Source: Paenibacillus doosanensis
Lineage (GTDB): Bacteria > Bacillota > Bacilli > Paenibacillales > NBRC-103111
Direction: 5' to 3'
DNA: 64,000 nucleotides
NCBI RefSeq assembly: GCF_025060755.1
Contig: NZ_JANYUY010000021.1
Coordinates: 49,684 to 113,683 of the forward strand
The notes beneath the pieces were generated by a model. The model was not told the origin of the DNA. It saw only the letters and a list, made by a program, of their open reading frames with translations, and did no database searches. The first letter of the stretch is position 1; every line of letters starts with the position of its first letter. The translations under genes were made by a program, and so were the position numbers. This document shows positions 1 through 9,121 of the stretch, piece by piece.

Positions 1-95
1 ACGTTTCAGGATTCGGTGCGAGGGTGCTCATCCCTATACAGAAATGATAGCTGCTCTCCTCATCTCACGATTAATTTAACATTCCGCTTTGCTTA

Positions 96-2675
96 CTACT
101 CGGAATCCGGCGAGATGCTGTTCCCCGTAACTAATTGCTGCAATGCCGCAGCCACCTCCGGATGTTTCGACTCCCATTGCTTTCCTTTCTCTACCAACTG
201 CTTGCCCAGTTCGGTTTCACCCCAGCCTTCCCCTTTACGCTCTGCATAACGAGTAAGTGCATAGATCAGAAGTTCCGGGCTAAAGCTAGCCACCACCATA
301 AGTTCTTCGTTGTACGAGTCTAGGTTCTTCTCAAACATTGCGCTGATGAAATCGTCTATTGCTTCTTCGTATCTGGTCATAGAAGCGTAAAGTCTAGCAC
401 GGTTGGCAAACAAGATATTCTTTTGACTGGCTTTAAGTCTCATGGATTGATTATAATCTTCCAACGCTTTTTTATAGTAGTCGTCTTTCATCTTGGAATC
501 CTCGGATATATCCCCATTAACATGCAAGGCGATTGCACGCCGATTGTAATCATTATAGTTGATTTCTTTAGATCCATTCGCAATAATATACTCGGTAATA
601 TCCAGAAACTTTTGTGCTATTTGTACCTGTTCCTTCCCAACTGCCTCGTAACAATAGTTAAGGTATGACCTTACCAGCAATCTGCGATAATAAATATACG
701 GCTTCTCGCTATGATCAAGAACCTTTTCGTAATATTCCGCAGATTTCTTATAATTCCCCTTTTTAAACCAAGTATCACCCAAAAGAAAATAATTCTCATC
801 GTCGATTTCGACGGTTCTTCCCGCTTGCGCCAACCGTTCCTCGAACGATTTTACTTTTCCTTCCGCAATCTTCTCTTTCTCGGTTTCCTTGATGTAATCA
901 ACATATTCCTTGACGACTTTCCGTGCCGTTCTTTCGGTAATCGGCTCCGGTATCAAATTCACCATACCGTCTTCGGAGATAATAACGATGACGCAGGGCG
1001 TCGGCTCCAGCTTCAGCTTCTCCAGATAACGATGCGCTGAATTGAATCTGGCTCCGCGGCTGGCGTCTCCGATATGTTCTTGAGCCAGCCCGTCGAGAAT
1101 GACGCCGATAGCATGGCAGGAAGCATCGGTATCGCAATACAACGCGCCGTCGATCGCCGTCAAATGCTTAATGAACGCAGGATTCAGCTGCGTCTTAATA
1201 ATTGGCGTAGATTGCTTCTTCAATCGCCGTACTTCCGCCTCGGCCGTATCCGGTTTGGCGATGACAACCATCGTGCCGCTTTGCTGCCGGGTCGCCTCTT
1301 TTATTAATTTGCATAGCTTGTCCAAATTTTTCTCTTGAATCGTCGTATCGTCGGCAAACACGGCTGAAGCGATCCGCTTGAATAAATCCGGATCGAACCG
1401 ATCGCGCCCTATTTCCGGGTTTTTAAAAGATACCCCTAGCAGTTTCGTTGAAACGATGCGAAGGTTGGTCGTCATTTTGAACAGCTTCTTATCTTCGTCC
1501 GCCTCAACTCGTTTATCTGTAGCTGCCTCTTTTTGCAGCGTGATCAGCATCAGATCATAACGGGACAAGCCTTTGAATTCCAGCTTAAACACACTATCGG
1601 TTCCCAGCAAGCTCCAATCGACTTCTCCGATCCCATAGATGGTTTGCTCATCGGCAATAAGGAACAAATCGCGTTCGTTATTGGTCATCTCCAGCAATTT
1701 GCGTATCCGATGACCGTCCTCCAGGGCAATTCCTTGTTCCCCGTCGAATTGAATCGCGTAATTCACCAGCCCGGTCCGCGTGCTTAACAGCTCGCTGCTC
1801 ATGAGCAGCATGCAGCCAAACGGACTTTCTCCCTCATAGGTTCTGGTAGCGATGCCTTCGATTTTCTCCATCAGCATATTCACGTAGTATTGTTGGTTCG
1901 GTTCTTGATACCCGCCAAGCGAATATTCGCTGTCAGCTTCATTCCCTTCCGTAATATACTGCTGAATCTTGCCTAGAAATACCCGTGCCATGCGCTGCAA
2001 GAAACCGACTTCATTCTCCTTGTACTTGGACTCCAACTCTTCTCCAAGTCTGCCGTCCGCATCCTCCTTGTAGTAATCGGCGAAATAATAATCAAGCACC
2101 ATCCGGAGAAAGGAGAACTGCGGCATCTCATAAAACATATCGTAAACTTGCGGTCCGGCGTAATCTATCGACAAAATATAGACCAAATCAAACGGCTTCC
2201 CTTGCAGAGTCAAATTTAACTGGTTAGGATATAGGATGCTTTTTATCGAGCCTTGTATAGAAGCCGGAACAGCAACCGGTTGAGTCTTGCCTATAAAATC
2301 CTCCAATGCTGAGTCCTCTGTCGAGTCCACCGCTGGGTACTCTGCCGCAGCATCAGCCGCCGGCTTCCTGTTGCGCGATTTTTCCGTAATGCTCCGGTTC
2401 AGCTGCTCTACGGAATCGTCCCACGGCAGGTCAGCTAGGCCGAGCTTGGTCAATACTTCGTCAGGCCCGGTCAGGTTTTCAAGCATGACCCGCGTTTCTT
2501 CATCACGCGATCCGGTCAAGACCCGTTTAATTCTAGCAGCCGCCCGCGAGCTGCTTTCTTCCTGACATGTAATGGCGTACAGTTTAAGCTCTAACCGATC
2601 ATCCAGCTTCCGCACGATTTCTTCAAGTTGATGATATACCGCTTTATGAATATCCTCAATAAGCTCCAACGACAT
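96..2675 (-). CDS. DAC (DisA_N)-like nucleotide cyclase domain protein with C-terminal TPRs
   Basis: 859 aa, cytoplasmic (no signal peptide or membrane segment). Residues 1-100 are helical, about 140-400 form a mixed region I do not recognise, about 440-575 resemble the diadenylate cyclase domain of DisA, and about 628-800 hold TPR-like helices (for example LGDTWFKKGNYKKSAEYYEK). In the DAC-like part the DGA motif is intact (residues 509-511), but the RHR motif of DisA appears as RFN inside GARFNSAHRY (541-550), followed by a typical VIIISEDG-like strand. Family knowledge: DAC domains make c-di-AMP from ATP, and divergent DAC domains with sensor and TPR modules are predicted in nucleotide-signalling or conflict systems. 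Catalytic activity here is an inference and may be lost or altered because RHR is not conserved. No partner gene is visible; the neighbour is a desulfurase 450 bp upstream. Confidence 0.72.
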   Translation of the reverse strand: MSLELIEDIHKAVYHQLEEIVRKLDDRLELKLYAITCQEESSSRAAARIKRVLTGSRDEETRVMLENLTGPDEVLTKLGLADLPWDDSVEQLNRSITEKSRNRKPAADAAAEYPAVDSTEDSALEDFIGKTQPVAVPASIQGSIKSILYPNQLNLTLQGKPFDLVYILSIDYAGPQVYDMFYEMPQFSFLRMVLDYYFADYYKEDADGRLGEELESKYKENEVGFLQRMARVFLGKIQQYITEGNEADSEYSLGGYQEPNQQYYVNMLMEKIEGIATRTYEGESPFGCMLLMSSELLSTRTGLVNYAIQFDGEQGIALEDGHRIRKLLEMTNNERDLFLIADEQTIYGIGEVDWSLLGTDSVFKLEFKGLSRYDLMLITLQKEAATDKRVEADEDKKLFKMTTNLRIVSTKLLGVSFKNPEIGRDRFDPDLFKRIASAVFADDTTIQEKNLDKLCKLIKEATRQQSGTMVVIAKPDTAEAEVRRLKKQSTPIIKTQLNPAFIKHLTAIDGALYCDTDASCHAIGVILDGLAQEHIGDASRGARFNSAHRYLEKLKLEPTPCVIVIISEDGMVNLIPEPITERTARKVVKEYVDYIKETEKEKIAEGKVKSFEERLAQAGRTVEIDDENYFLLGDTWFKKGNYKKSAEYYEKVLDHSEKPYIYYRRLLVRSYLNYCYEAVGKEQVQIAQKFLDITEYIIANGSKEINYNDYNRRAIALHVNGDISEDSKMKDDYYKKALEDYNQSMRLKASQKNILFANRARLYASMTRYEEAIDDFISAMFEKNLDSYNEELMVVASFSPELLIYALTRYAERKGEGWGETELGKQLVEKGKQWESKHPEVAAALQQLVTGNSISPDSE

Positions 2676-3125
2676 AAGCTCTATCCCTCTCCCAGCTCCT
2701 ACATAATGTTTCTATAATACCATAGAACTGGAAGAATATGACCATATTTTAGCGGTAAAAAAGCTACAAAGAACATGGTGATGAGGACGCGTCAAACCTA
2801 GCGCCAGTCTTTTCACTGACTTCGACCTTGGGATAACAAACGTCACATCAAACTGAGAATTGCCTGCCTTGTTCACCGCGGCGGATGAAAAAAGACCGGA
2901 AACAAGCTTGGGTAAAAAACCGAGCCATTTCCAGCCTATGATTTGCTTGAAGTCCCCTATAACCGAGATGAAACGAGAAGGGATGATCGGTAAAAATCTC
3001 TGATTAGCCCCAAATCCGTATCAATCCACGCACCGCTCCAGCGGCATATCCCCCCCTCTCCCCAAAGACATCCCTTGCCTTGCAAAAAAGCTTTTCCAAA
3101 TAAGGAGCAATCTACAATCCCGCAA
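2676..3125. other. intergenic region without a supported gene
   Basis: I see no convincing reading frame or terminator here. It carries one copy (about 2887-2940) of a short motif built around GCTTGGGTAAAAAA and CATTTCCAG that recurs near 5953 and 6018-6070. The promoter of the DAC-TPR gene should lie near 2690-2740, but no clear sigma-A hexamer pair was identified. Confidence 0.5.
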
Positions 3126-4292
3126 TCACATGCCGATAATAGACGGAAGACGCTCTTGAAACAAAGCGAGGACGGTCTCGATCTCTTCCCTCGTCGTGAA
3201 TCGGCCCAAACTGAAGCGGATGGCTCCCAATCCTTCATATTCGCTGACCCCCATAGCCCGAAGCACCGGAGAAAGGGAGGTGCTTCCGGAATGACAAGCT
3301 GAACCGGTGGAAGCTGCGATTTCCGGAAATTGACGCAATATGTCTTGGCCGTTCATCCCTACGAAGCTTACGTTTAACGTATTCGGCAGGCTCAGCTTCG
3401 GATCGCCATGGAATCGAACCCGATCACCAAAGGCAGAACGGAAGCCTTCTCGCAATGCTTCTCTCAGGGCATGTGCCGCCGGGGAGTGCGCCTGCTCGGC
3501 TGCCAGCTCCGCAGCTTTGCCCAGCGCGACAATATAAGGCACATTCTCCGTTCCCGCACGTCTTCCGTATTCATGACCGGCGCCATGCACCAAAGGAGCA
3601 AGCTCTACGCCTTCACGCACATAAAGCGCCCCGATGCCCTTGGGGGCATACAGCTTATGTCCGGCGACGGACAATAAGTCCACCCCCAGCGAGTCGACTC
3701 GGACAGGAATTTTACCGAAGGTCTGCGCCGCATCCGTATGGAAAAGTATGCCATGGTGCTCGGCGATTTTGGCAATATCCTCAATGGGTTGAATCGTTCC
3801 TACCTCGCTATTGGCATGCATGACGGAAATCAGGATCGTATCGCTGCGAATCGCCCGTTCGATATCTTCAGGCGCTACTCTACCCAAACGATCGACCGGA
3901 ACGTAGGTGACCTCTGCGCCAAGTGTTTGAAGGAAGGCACAGGGGTTTAATATCGCCGGATGCTCAATCGTCGTTGTAATAATATGACAGCCCCGCTCCC
4001 GCTGACGTGCAGCAAAAAAGACGCCTTTCAAAGCATGGTTATTGGCTTCCGTTCCGCCGCTTGTGAATATAATCTCGCCGGCATTGGCCCCCAAAGCGGC
4101 AGCTATCTTGCTTCTCGCCGTCTCTATCGTCTCTTTGAGCGTTGCTGCAGCCCAGTGCGATGAGGAAGGATTGCCGTAGTGCCGCTGCAGATACGGCCAC
4201 ATTTCTTGAAGCACTTCAGGAGCCACCGGCGTACTTGCGTTATAGTCCAAATAAATCGAGTTTAGTGCATCTGTGCCTGATATTCCTGCCAT
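3126..4292 (-). CDS. cysteine desulfurase (NifS/IscS family)
   Basis: 388 aa, the usual length of the family. It is a PLP enzyme that takes sulfur from cysteine, leaving alanine and an enzyme persulfide for Fe-S clusters or thiolation. Visible are the N-terminal YLDYNASTP, the cofactor-binding SGGTEANN, HTDAAQ with Asp187, the PLP lysine Lys213 in AGHKLYAPKG, and the persulfide cysteine Cys333 in STGSACHSG. No scaffold or thiolase (iscU, mnmA, thiI) lies next to it, so its sulfur acceptor cannot be told. The gene looks monocistronic. A class V aminotransferase acting on another substrate is less likely given the Cys-containing loop. Confidence 0.93.
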   Translation of the reverse strand: MAGISGTDALNSIYLDYNASTPVAPEVLQEMWPYLQRHYGNPSSSHWAAATLKETIETARSKIAAALGANAGEIIFTSGGTEANNHALKGVFFAARQRERGCHIITTTIEHPAILNPCAFLQTLGAEVTYVPVDRLGRVAPEDIERAIRSDTILISVMHANSEVGTIQPIEDIAKIAEHHGILFHTDAAQTFGKIPVRVDSLGVDLLSVAGHKLYAPKGIGALYVREGVELAPLVHGAGHEYGRRAGTENVPYIVALGKAAELAAEQAHSPAAHALREALREGFRSAFGDRVRFHGDPKLSLPNTLNVSFVGMNGQDILRQFPEIAASTGSACHSGSTSLSPVLRAMGVSEYEGLGAIRFSLGRFTTREEIETVLALFQERLPSIIGM

Positions 4293-4487
4293 TCATATAC
4301 CCCTTCCTCCACACGAAATGCCGTAAATCCCGCATTGTGCATAATCTCCACAGCCTGCTTATTCTTCATAAGGATGACAAAAAAGTCTGCGATTTCGAAT
4401 ATGTATTCAATCAATTACTTGAATTACAAACGTCATATCGTTTTATCGTCAAGCTCGATTGAACCAAAATAGAGCAGCCCATCGAGA

Positions 4488-5009
4488 CTATAGCTTCGTG
4501 GAAAAGAACTCCATTGCTTTTTCAAGTATCGTCTTATCGCGTAAAATCATAAATTTAGCCGAGTACTCCTCACAATTCCGAGCTGAGTTATTCATCGCTT
4601 CTAATGCTTGGTCCAGCGGCATCCATCTTGTTTCCATACCAAGCCGCGCTTCATTCTCACTAAGCATCGTGACGCCTTTCTTACAGGCCTTGGCTATAAA
4701 ACAGTAGGAATATTGCATAAACTGATTTCTGTTCTTATGCTCCTCGATGTAACCTAATTCATGAACAATTTCGGCCTCATAGCCTGTTTCTTCTTTGATT
4801 TCGCGCAAGAATGCCGCTTGCCTATCTTCTCCTTCGTCTACGCCTCCGCCGGGCAACTTGTAAAGTTTTGTTTTGGCCATATACATCATGGCTACGTTCA
4901 TCTCTCCGTCTACCAAGACGCCTCTGGACCCATAGCGTGAAACCTTGTCTATCCATACAGGGGCGCCTCCCATAAAATCGCTATCCGTTATTCTTTTAAT
5001 CAACCGCAT
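4488..5009 (-). CDS. NUDIX hydrolase
   Basis: 173 aa. The NUDIX box is complete: GGGVDEGEDRQAAF followed by LREIKEETGYEAE, matching GX5EX7REUXEEXGU. Such enzymes hydrolyse nucleoside diphosphates linked to another moiety; the substrate cannot be deduced. I chose the ATG at 5009 because AAGGA lies 11 bases upstream and the protein then begins MRLIKRITD; a TTG ten codons earlier (5039) has no better ribosome site. It sits between the desulfurase and a broken unknown gene, with no sign of an operon. Confidence 0.88.
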   Translation of the reverse strand: MRLIKRITDSDFMGGAPVWIDKVSRYGSRGVLVDGEMNVAMMYMAKTKLYKLPGGGVDEGEDRQAAFLREIKEETGYEAEIVHELGYIEEHKNRNQFMQYSYCFIAKACKKGVTMLSENEARLGMETRWMPLDQALEAMNNSARNCEEYSAKFMILRDKTILEKAMEFFSTKL

Positions 5010-5134
5010 CCAATCACCGTTCCTTGTAAGCGTAGTCAAAGTTCAACTCGAGGATATTTCATCATAAATTCGCAGATCTGAGACGCACTTGGCGAATCAT
5101 TTTCACGATCTTCCAGATCGATATAAAGATGAAG

Positions 5135-5925
5135 TCAGTCAAGATCTCCTACTTCCCCTTGAGACTTCATATTTTCTCCAGTTTCTATAATCTTCATTGT
5201 TACATTCGGCAACCACATTAACATCGACATTATCGTATCCTTTGATTTTTCCGTTCCATCCCATCCGCGATTAGCCAGCATTGTCTTTACAATATATGGA
5301 GCAAACACTTTCTGTAATCTCCAATTGGTTATATACTTGGATGATGTTATTACAATCGAATAATTGCGTCGTCTTCTTGTTCTTCCAATGACTTTGATCT
5401 CCTCATATCCATCTCCCCACAACGCTGGAAAACAATACACTTTTGAGTTGGGGGAAAATTTCTTCGTCCCTTTTCCTATTACTTTTGCTTCTCCAACATA
5501 TCTTTCTTCAATAATATTGCCGACAAGACACCAAATAAATGGGGGATTATCCTGATTTATGAATTCCTCATCTCCATTATTTGAATCCTTCAAAATATCA
5601 CCCAACCTATGCCAGCTTGATGAATTTCTTCTCCGACAATTCGTTTGTTTTCTCGCAAATAGTCCTACTACCTTAATAACTTCAACCTCTCCAACTTTCC
5701 TTGACCCTTCCATGAAATATCCTTTAACCCTGGTTGAATTCGGTGTCGATGTACGGCTTCTCGCATTTCGGGAATCACGACCCACATTCTTGCCGTCCCT
5801 TCTAATGCAATCGCCATCTCGCGATCTAAAATAATCTCGCCTTGTTTATCAACGAATTCTGGATGGATCATATAGAGGCCAGTCTTGGTTATGTCGTCAG
5901 GCACCCATATCACAATTTTCACCAT
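5135..5925 (-). pseudogene. unknown gene interrupted by a one-base frameshift
   Basis: Two overlapping minus-strand frames join into one protein. The first (from the ATG at 5925) runs MVKIVIWVPDDITKTG to HRHRIQPG and then loses sense; the second continues VKGYFMEGSRKVGEVEVIKV to the stop at 5135. Adding one G to the GGG run at 5728-5730 (CCC on the plus strand) gives PGVKGYFMEG and a continuous 263-codon frame. The C-terminal part contains PPFIWCLVGNI, KVYCFPALWGDGYE and SKYITNWRLQKVFAPYIV. I do not recognise a named family. The base composition is more AT-rich than the flanking genes, which could mean transfer. The ribosome site before 5925 is weak. It is either a decayed gene or a sequencing indel. 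Confidence 0.65.
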
Positions 5926-6385
5926 CCCATCATACTATGATGAAATACTTAGGTTTAGGCTTGGGTAAAAAATTCGAGATCGCCCAGGAATTTCCTTCTT
6001 CTGTATGCCGCGGCAAAGAAAAAGACGGGAGAAACGCTTGGGGAAAGGCCCTTGCATTTTCCAGTCTTTGTGAGTGGTGGATACTAATTTTTATTCAGGG
6101 ACAGTTTTGTTTCCATACCGTGCCCTCATTCCGTCACTCCATACCCACCCTATAATTGTCATATATTCAGACGAATTCCTTTTTAGAGAGGTTCGATCTT
6201 TATCCCTGTACAATAAGAATGAGCAACCTTACGGGAATGGCGGGTATCCGAACTCAACACCAAGTTATTTTTCAAAATTGACGCTTCCGAATCCATGAGA
6301 CCGATGAATTCCCGGATCGGCTGTCGTCTATATAAACGAAGGCATAAATGAACACAAACTAATTTGACGAAGAGGTGTTTTGAAA
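5926..6385. other. intergenic region with two copies of a short recurring motif
   Basis: No supported gene. Around 5953 and 6018-6070 it carries sequences resembling the 2887-2940 element (shared pieces AAAAAGAC, GCTTGGG, CATTT and TCCAG). The right end contains the 5' region of the VOC gene. Confidence 0.4.
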
Positions 6386-6802
6386 ATGGCATTAACGTCC
6401 GCATTCACGAGCTTCAACCTGCCTGTAAAAAACGTAGAACAATCGAAGGCGTTCTTCACCGGACTCGGATTCGAGCTCAACCCGCAATTCCCCGACAACG
6501 AGAATTCGGTAGCCATCGTGATCGGCGACAACCTGCAGGTCATGCTGATCCATCAAGCATTCTTTAATACACTCACGGAGAAGGAATCCGTCGATACGAG
6601 CAAGTATGCGCAGATGACGATCGCATTAGCCTTCGTAAACCGAGAAAAGGTCGATGAAATCGTAAATACCGCGGTCTCCTTGGGCGGGAAATTGCACGCT
6701 GAACCTGAAGATCATGGGTTCATGTATCATTGGGGCTTCGTGGACTTGGACGGCCATCTGTGGGCCATTAACTACATGAACATGGATGCGGCACAAGGTT
6801 AA
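6386..6802 (+). CDS. VOC-family (glyoxalase/extradiol dioxygenase-like) protein
   Basis: 138 aa, one vicinal-oxygen-chelate module of two beta-alpha-beta-beta-beta repeats: FTSFNLPVKNVEQSKAFFTG begins the first and MTIALAFVNREKVDEIV the second. It ends DHGFMYHWGFVDLDGHLWAI, typical of PhnB/YodH-like uncharacterised VOC proteins. Substrate and metal are unknown. The ATG at 6386 is favoured over a TTG six bases earlier because GAGGTG lies eight bases before it. It is convergent with the SRPBCC gene. Confidence 0.87.
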   Translation: MALTSAFTSFNLPVKNVEQSKAFFTGLGFELNPQFPDNENSVAIVIGDNLQVMLIHQAFFNTLTEKESVDTSKYAQMTIALAFVNREKVDEIVNTAVSLGGKLHAEPEDHGFMYHWGFVDLDGHLWAINYMNMDAAQG

Positions 6803-6881
6803 GGCTAACGGAAAACACGCTCGTACTAAGGTTCAAAAAGAAAGACGCCGGGCATCTTCCCCTGCGTCTTCTTCGCGATGA

Positions 6882-7307
6882 TTAGTTTTGTTCGGTATAG
6901 GCTTTGAAATTGTCCATGATCGCTTGCCAGCCTGCTTGCTGGAACTCGACGGGATTGGAGCTTTCCGCGTCGAACGTTTCAATGACCTTCGTCTCATTCT
7001 CTTGATCGACGAAAGCAATATCCACTCTTCTTCCGTCTTCCATGGTGTAGCCGATCGCCTCATGCCGATTCACGACATCGTAGACGCCGCCAAAATCAAA
7101 GCCCATGCTGCCATCCTTCGCTTCCATCCGTGTCAGAAACTTGCCGCCGACCCGCAGATCGTTTTCGGCTTTCGGCGCATGCCAGTCCTCGGACGCTTGA
7201 TTCCACTTCGTGATATGATCCGGCTCGGTCCAATAGCGCCATACCTTCTCGACAGGGGCTTGAATGACGGCTTGCACGGTTACTTTCGTCGGTTGACTCA
7301 TTTCCAT
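6882..7307 (-). CDS. SRPBCC / AHSA1-domain protein
   Basis: 141 aa, a single START-like fold of the Aha1 family: TVQAVIQAPVEKVWRYWTEP at the N-terminus, then KWNQASEDWH, VGGKFLTRMEAKDG, and the C-terminal helix QQAGWQAIMDNFKAY. These small proteins bind hydrophobic ligands; the ligand is unknown. It lies 75 bp downstream of the ECF sigma gene in the same direction and may be cotranscribed with it. AHSA1 and VOC genes often travel with this class of sigma factor, which fits the VOC gene close by. Confidence 0.88.
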   Translation of the reverse strand: MEMSQPTKVTVQAVIQAPVEKVWRYWTEPDHITKWNQASEDWHAPKAENDLRVGGKFLTRMEAKDGSMGFDFGGVYDVVNRHEAIGYTMEDGRRVDIAFVDQENETKVIETFDAESSNPVEFQQAGWQAIMDNFKAYTEQN

Positions 7308-7382
7308 TTTAAATAGACACCTCTCTCATGATATTCGTCGTTTGGTTATTCTCAATGTATAGACGTAAGCCGATGGCGAAAT

Positions 7383-8342
7383 TCATCGGTCAATTCGCTC
7401 AGGCAGCCCAAATCGCGAAAATAATGGCGTATGAATGAAGTTTTGAACGTGCAGAATTTGATTTTCTTTGGTTTCGATAACGTGGATGCCCCAGGGTACC
7501 AGGCCAGAGGAGCCCTCTTTGTTCGGCATATACTGGGCCAACGCCGGATAACCGCCATTCACCGAAATGGGCACAAATCGCGAACCTTCGCAATGCCAGC
7601 GAGTAAGCGAATAGAAGGCGGACAAATCTTCCTTGCCGCGAATCCACATCTCGAAGGGCGGCATCGACATGCAGCCTTCCTCGTGGAACAACGCGACGAG
7701 CGCAGCAATATCGAATTGCTCGAAGGCCTCCACATACCGGGACAGCAGCAGCTGCTCCGGTTGAACGTCCATGCTGCTGAGCTCATCCGAGCGAAGCTGC
7801 GCCCGATCCATCGTCTCTCGGGCTCTTTGCAAGGCGCTGTTCACCGCTGCCGGCGACATCGCCAACGTGTCCGCGATCTGCTTGGAGGACCATTCAAATA
7901 CATCCTTCAAAATGAGTACCGCGCGCTGCCGCGGAGGCAAAGTCTGCAGGAGAGCGATGAAGCACAGACGAAGGGTATCTCTGCGGACGAGCCGATCCTC
8001 CGGATTGCCCCCAAAGTCGGGAGAAGGCCAGATCCAGGCAGAATCCGGCAGCGTGTTGCGCGGCTCGACGATGGCGACGGCCGGATCGAACAGGTCAACG
8101 GGAAGCGCGCGGCGTTTGGATTGTCTCAGCTTGTCCAAGCATAGGTTCGAGGCAATCCGATAGACCCAAGTTTTGAACGAGGAATCCTGTCTGAACGTGC
8201 TCCAGCTCTGCCAGACCCGAATACTCGTCTCCTGAACGGCATCATCCGCATCGTCCATGGAGCCTAGCATTCGATAACAGAACGAGGTTAAGCCCGGCTT
8301 CAAGCTTGCAAATAATGGTTCGTCAAATGCTTTCTCGTTCAT
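7383..8342 (-). CDS. ECF sigma factor with C-terminal SnoaL-like domain
   Basis: 319 aa. Residues about 10-75 form sigma region 2 (FCYRMLGSMDDADDAVQET, then FKTWVYRIASNLCLDKLR); about 135-190 form region 4 (LPPRQRAVLILKDVFEW, SKQIADTLAMSPAAVNSALQ). After this comes a roughly 110-residue extension, from EQLLLSRYVEAFEQFD to the end, of NTF2/SnoaL type. Family knowledge: sigma factors with such extensions are controlled by the fused domain rather than a separate anti-sigma factor, and none is visible nearby. GGAGG precedes the ATG. It probably drives its own operon, including the downstream AHSA1 gene. Confidence 0.9.
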   Translation of the reverse strand: MNEKAFDEPLFASLKPGLTSFCYRMLGSMDDADDAVQETSIRVWQSWSTFRQDSSFKTWVYRIASNLCLDKLRQSKRRALPVDLFDPAVAIVEPRNTLPDSAWIWPSPDFGGNPEDRLVRRDTLRLCFIALLQTLPPRQRAVLILKDVFEWSSKQIADTLAMSPAAVNSALQRARETMDRAQLRSDELSSMDVQPEQLLLSRYVEAFEQFDIAALVALFHEEGCMSMPPFEMWIRGKEDLSAFYSLTRWHCEGSRFVPISVNGGYPALAQYMPNKEGSSGLVPWGIHVIETKENQILHVQNFIHTPLFSRFGLPERIDR

Positions 8343-8551
8343 CGCGGCCTCCCTTAACGATCTCCCCGAAGGGCATTTCCTTCATTATATGCAATGAAGC
8401 GGACAGCCTCAATAGAATAAATAAGCAGGATTATCAGCCCTCTCAACCTGATTGAAGTTATGAATCTATCGAAGCCTCTTTACATTATCGCCAGGTTTTA
8501 TTATTCCTGGACAGTTATTTGGGTAAATGGACAGGAATAATTGTTGTTTGG

Positions 8552-8692
8552 TTAATTGCATTTTTCTTTCAATAATTCAATAATCCTTTCGTTTTGATCA
8601 ATTTGAGTTATGATATTTGAGTTAAGTTTTTGAATAGCAACAAATATTCCAAACAATGCACCTAAAATTAAGAATCCAACAAGATCGCCCAT
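8552..8692 (-). CDS. 46-aa single-span membrane peptide
   Basis: A short reading frame with a very good ribosome site (AAAGGAG six bases before the ATG at 8692). The peptide starts MGDLVGFLILGALFGIFVAI, one hydrophobic segment, and continues with a polar amphipathic tail ending ELLKEKCN. It looks like a small membrane protein with a cytoplasmic helix. I know no family. The local DNA is AT-rich compared with its neighbours. Confidence 0.6.
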   Translation of the reverse strand: MGDLVGFLILGALFGIFVAIQKLNSNIITQIDQNERIIELLKEKCN

Positions 8693-9023
8693 AATTGACT
8701 CCTTTCACTAAAAAAACATGGTTTTGGAACACAAACATTTCCATTGATATTCATCATAACAAACTCAATGTCCTTTTTACGTAATATGTCCATTGGGTAT
8801 GGTGGCACTAATCTGCCCGTTCGTACGCCACCGGCTCAGTCTAATTTTAGAAATAACTGTTTCTACAGCTGGTTTACTTTTCTCAACCTCAATGTCGCTC
8901 AAGCTGCCCTGAGAAAACTCCTATCTTTTGAGCAAAATTGTTATTGCAACAATTTCGCTACCAATTTCTCACGCAATTTCCCATCGTATCTTGAAATGAA
9001 GTGAAGTTCATGCAGAGCAAGAG
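8693..9023. other. AT-rich intergenic region, no gene supported
   Basis: A plus-strand frame at 8744-9004 lacks a ribosome site and is rich in Asn, Ser and Phe without domain character. I see no tRNA, insertion-sequence end or other feature. Confidence 0.45.
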
Positions 9024-9067
9024 ACAAGAAAAATCCCGATGTGTCAGGGCTTTGAACCACATCGGGA
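9024..9067 (-). terminator. rho-independent terminator of the trk/trmH operon
   Basis: Perfect 10-bp inverted repeat TCCCGATGTG / CACATCGGGA (9034-9043 and 9058-9067) with a 14-nt loop. Read on the minus strand it is followed by TTTTTCTTGT, so it ends leftward transcription from the methyltransferase gene. Confidence 0.8.
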
Positions 9068-9121
9068 CTATCTTAGTTGTGACAAAGTGAATTACAACTC
9101 ACATTAGTCATGAATGATCGC

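Noticed and set aside
8744..9004. 86-codon plus-strand frame
   Set aside because: No ribosome site and composition of non-coding AT-rich DNA.
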